In this document: one piece after another, positions 63,373-64,000 of the stretch
Position numbering within the stretch: the stretch's first letter is position 1
Layout: every line of letters starts with the position of its first letter
Source: Streptomyces sp. NBC_00335
GTDB taxonomy: Bacteria; Actinomycetota; Actinomycetes; Streptomycetales; Streptomycetaceae
Length of the DNA: 64,000 nucleotides
NCBI RefSeq assembly: GCF_036127095.1
Contig: NZ_CP108006.1
Span: forward strand, 1,674,001 to 1,738,000
Reading direction: 5' to 3'
The notes under the pieces: generated by a model
Told to the model about the DNA's origin: nothing
Databases searched by the model: none
The model's input: the letters and a program-made list of their open reading frames with translations, nothing else
Position numbers and translations under genes: made by a program

Positions 63373-64000
63373 ATGGCAGCCACCACCCACACAGTCAGCA
63401 ATCAGGCCCCGCCCCTCGTGGGCCACGACGTCTACGGCAGCGACCGGGTGCTGAGCGAGGGGGTCGAACGGCACCTCGCGGACTCCGCGCCCGAACTGGC
63501 CTCGGAGGTAAGGGAAGAGCTCGGCGATCTCGGGCGCGCGGCGGGGTCCCGGCAGGCGCAGGACTGGGGCGCGCAGGCGAACGAGAATCCGCCGAAGCTG
63601 CGGACGCACGACCGGTACGGCAACCGGATCGACGAGGTGGAGTTCCATCCCTCCTGGCACCGGCTGCTCGGGCACGCCGTGGGCTCCGGGCTGACCGACG
63701 CGTGGGGGCGGCCTGCGGGGCACCTGCGGCGGGCGGCCGGGTTCTTCGTGTGGTCGCAGGCCGAGGCGGGGCACGGGTGCCCGGTCTCGATGACGCACGC
63801 GGCGGTTCCGGCGCTGCGGACCGATCCGGAGCTGGCGGCCGAATGGGAGCCGCGGCTGACCTCGCACGTGTACGAGGAGGGGCTGCGGCCGGCCGGGCAG
63901 AAGGCCGGGGTGCTCTTCGGGATGGGCATGACGGAGAAGCAGGGCGGCAGCGACGTCCGGGCGAACACGACGGCGGCCGTGCCGCTGGACGCCTCGGGCG
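63373..64000 (+). CDS. AidB-like acyl-CoA dehydrogenase, 3'-truncated by window edge
   Basis: The 209 codons present begin MAATTHTVSNQAPPLVGHDVYGSD and continue with CPVSMTHAAVPALR and FGMGMTEKQGGSDVRAN. This is the N-terminal region of the AidB branch of acyl-CoA dehydrogenases (adaptive response to DNA alkylation). The FAD-binding region begins near the edge. No ribosome binding site precedes the ATG, suggesting a leaderless mRNA. Only 17 bases separate its start from the divergent BrkB-like start. Confidence 0.9.
   Translation, partial: MAATTHTVSNQAPPLVGHDVYGSDRVLSEGVERHLADSAPELASEVREELGDLGRAAGSRQAQDWGAQANENPPKLRTHDRYGNRIDEVEFHPSWHRLLGHAVGSGLTDAWGRPAGHLRRAAGFFVWSQAEAGHGCPVSMTHAAVPALRTDPELAAEWEPRLTSHVYEEGLRPAGQKAGVLFGMGMTEKQGGSDVRANTTAAVPLDASG

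Overview
This window is high-G+C actinobacterial chromosome, almost certainly Streptomyces or a close relative. The support is the very strong third-position G/C bias, frequent GTG/TTG starts, a geosmin synthase, an actinobacterial aerobic cobalamin cluster with a CobIJ fusion, PucR, DUF2637 and BrkB-type genes, and a DmdR/IdeR-type iron box. No rRNA, tRNA, CRISPR array, transposase or replication origin was recognised. Most genes are core or conserved. The accessory material sits at the left edge (1-3306), in an AT-richer gene at 10857-12560, and in repeat-rich intergenic DNA near 19.6-20.1 kb and 40.9-41.6 kb.

Layout. 1-3306: a leftward pair, an alpha/beta hydrolase translationally coupled to a caspase-like/VMAP protein that runs off the edge. 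This is the best candidate for a conflict or defence module. 3572-12560: a secreted M6 metallopeptidase, a VOC protein, a FAD monooxygenase-like protein behind a perfect 25-bp palindrome, a secreted lipase with two repeated C-terminal domains, an SDR, and an unusual membrane-embedded patatin-like protein of low G+C. 12698-23927: cobalamin biosynthesis in three units, rightward cobL-cobM-cobK, leftward cobG-cobH-cobIJ (the two face each other across a small unknown gene), and rightward cobN under a clear cobalamin riboswitch. 23958-30850: a hemerythrin-like protein, a 72-aa unknown protein, a type I 3-dehydroquinate dehydratase, geosmin synthase, an Eis-like acetyltransferase and a secreted beta-propeller.

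30972-39914 is a purine-oxidation locus: XdhC maturation factor, NCS2 purine permease and the three xanthine dehydrogenase-type subunits (FAD, 2Fe-2S, molybdopterin), all leftward, with a PucR regulator divergent from them. 40104-43512: a TPR-like protein, a long convergent spacer holding a dispersed repeat family and a 131-nt fold-back element, a GntR regulator, an iron-box-controlled FhuF-type reductase and the tail of a broken VOC gene. 43817-50698: a DUF2637 membrane protein, an RsbW-type ATPase, pyruvate oxidase, and a 1111-aa degenerate PP2C-like protein with a huge Gly/Pro/Ser repeat. 50797-58430: a secreted subtilase, a TrmB/LuxR-type regulator, a DUF456 protein and an ArsR-MFS pair behind palindromic operators. 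58584-64000: rsgA preceded by a 23-codon leader ORF with a near-ideal ribosome binding site, a TetR protein carrying a second resolvase-like helix-turn-helix, a VOC gene overlapping an AraC gene tail-to-tail, a BrkB-family membrane protein and the start of an AidB-like acyl-CoA dehydrogenase.

Coding assignments rest on reading the translated sequence and on family motifs. No database search was run, so family names are recognition calls and regulatory sites are predictions.
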